Shown one piece after another: positions 14,559 to 15,096 of a stretch of 15,096 bases of DNA. Position 1 is the stretch's first letter. Each line of letters begins with the position of its first letter. Location of the stretch: positions 1-15,096 of the forward strand of contig JARXAU010000150.1 in the NCBI GenBank assembly GCA_029865675.1, read 5' to 3'. The position numbers and the translations under genes were made by a program. Under the pieces are notes generated by a model that worked only from the letters and a program-made list of their open reading frames with translations, was not told the DNA's origin and did no database searches. The DNA comes from Rhodoferax sp. GTDB taxonomy: Bacteria > Pseudomonadota > Gammaproteobacteria > Burkholderiales > Burkholderiaceae_C.

Positions 14559-15096
14559 TTGACCGCCGATTCCACCCCCGCGCGCACGGTCATTCCGATT
14601 GCCGTGTCCCCCGACACCCGCCCGATTGCGCCCCCGCCGGGCGCGGACCCAGAACTGGTGTCGCTGTACGCCGCGCACCAGAAGATTTATCCGCGCAGCG
14701 TGTCGGGCTTTTTCTCGCGCTTGCGCTGGGCCACGGTATTTCTTACCCAGCTGGTGTTTTACGGCCTGCCGTGGTTGGACTGGGGCCAGCGCCAGGCGGT
14801 GCTGTTTGACCTGGGTGCGCGCCGGTTCTACATCTTTAACCTGGTCTTGTACCCGCAAGACTTCATCTACCTCACCGGCCTGCTGGTGATCTCTGCCCTG
14901 TCGCTGTTTTTGTTTACCGCCGTGGCCGGGCGCTTGTGGTGCGGCTATGCCTGCCCGCAAACGGTGTACACCGAAATCTTCCTCTGGCTGGAAAAGCGCA
15001 CCGAAGGCGACCGCTCGGCCCGCATGCGCCGCGACGCAGCGGACTTTTCGTGGGAAAAGCTGGCCCGCAAATCCGCCAAACACGCCCTGTGGCTGG
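14559..15096 (+). CDS. ccoG: CcoG/FixG/RdxA-type oxidase assembly protein (5' part; cut by window end)
   Basis: CcoG is a polyferredoxin-like membrane protein, shown in Rhodobacter to reduce Cu(II) for cbb3 assembly. The 179 visible codons encode a Pro/Thr-rich leader, then YAAHQKIYPRSVSGFFSRLR, a first helix (RWATVFLTQLVFYGLPWLDW), a second helix (FIYLTGLLVISALSLFLFTA), then GRLWC128-GYA-C132-PQTVYTEIFLWLEKR, the family's conserved motif. The ferredoxin domain is expected beyond the window. The frame has a stop at 14541, so the start must be later. TTG at 14559 is chosen because GGAG (14545-14548) lies 10 bases upstream and no in-frame ATG occurs until well into the protein; GTG 14604 is another option. 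It is in line with ccoP across a 111-base gap. Confidence 0.9.
   Translation, partial: MTADSTPARTVIPIAVSPDTRPIAPPPGADPELVSLYAAHQKIYPRSVSGFFSRLRWATVFLTQLVFYGLPWLDWGQRQAVLFDLGARRFYIFNLVLYPQDFIYLTGLLVISALSLFLFTAVAGRLWCGYACPQTVYTEIFLWLEKRTEGDRSARMRRDAADFSWEKLARKSAKHALWL

Noticed and set aside
1..15096. Mobile elements, CRISPR arrays, tRNA/rRNA genes or a defence system
   Set aside because: No transposase or integrase frame, no regularly spaced repeats, no tRNA-like cloverleaf and no defence-gene domains were seen; the gene content is core metabolism, envelope and signalling.

Overview
The window looks like a chromosomal segment of a betaproteobacterium, most likely Burkholderiales, family Comamonadaceae or a close relative. 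This is inferred from the moderately high GC content, the gene order ccoI-ccoS-ccoN-ccoO-ccoQ-ccoP-ccoG, and the protein sequences. No sequence search could be run, so the genus is left open. Coding density is high and no gene-free stretch exceeds about 165 bases. I see no insertion sequence, integrase, CRISPR array, tRNA or rRNA.

Layout. (1) 1-848 (+): the 3' part of a flagellar stator gene, motB, whose start lies before the window. (2) 887-6038 (-): five genes on one strand, read right to left: a MoxR AAA+ ATPase, a DUF58 protein, a TgpA-type membrane transglutaminase, a small membrane-anchored coiled-coil protein of unknown function, and a secreted Sel1-repeat protein. The first three overlap by a few bases and the last two overlap by one base, so two translationally coupled blocks are separated by a gap of about 163 bases. 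(3) 6119-8049 (+): lgt (prolipoprotein diacylglyceryl transferase) and an orphan response regulator with an HD-GYP c-di-GMP phosphodiesterase domain. (4) 8078-8521 (-): a universal stress protein. (5) 8674-15096 (+): a cbb3-type (high-affinity) cytochrome c oxidase locus holding the copper P-type ATPase ccoI, the assembly gene ccoS, the structural genes ccoN, ccoO, ccoQ and ccoP, and the start of ccoG, cut by the window edge. The 45-codon genes ccoS and ccoQ are easy to miss.

How the parts work together. The oxidase locus encodes the catalytic subunit (CcoN: haems b and b3 plus CuB), two membrane-anchored c-type cytochromes (CcoO one haem, CcoP two), the small subunit CcoQ, and the copper-delivery and assembly factors CcoI, CcoS and CcoG. 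Two FNR/ANR-type palindromes (8579-8592 and 11216-11229) point to induction at low oxygen. The first lies between the divergent usp and ccoI genes and could serve both. Each box is followed, at almost the same distance, by an identical 9-mer GCACACTGG that includes a possible -10 element. The MoxR-DUF58-TgpA trio is a widespread but poorly understood cell-envelope/chaperone-like cluster.

No clearly new biological system was found. The most open points are the function of the 188-residue coiled-coil protein, the shared low-oxygen control of usp with the oxidase genes, and some small inter-gene structures in the cco locus.
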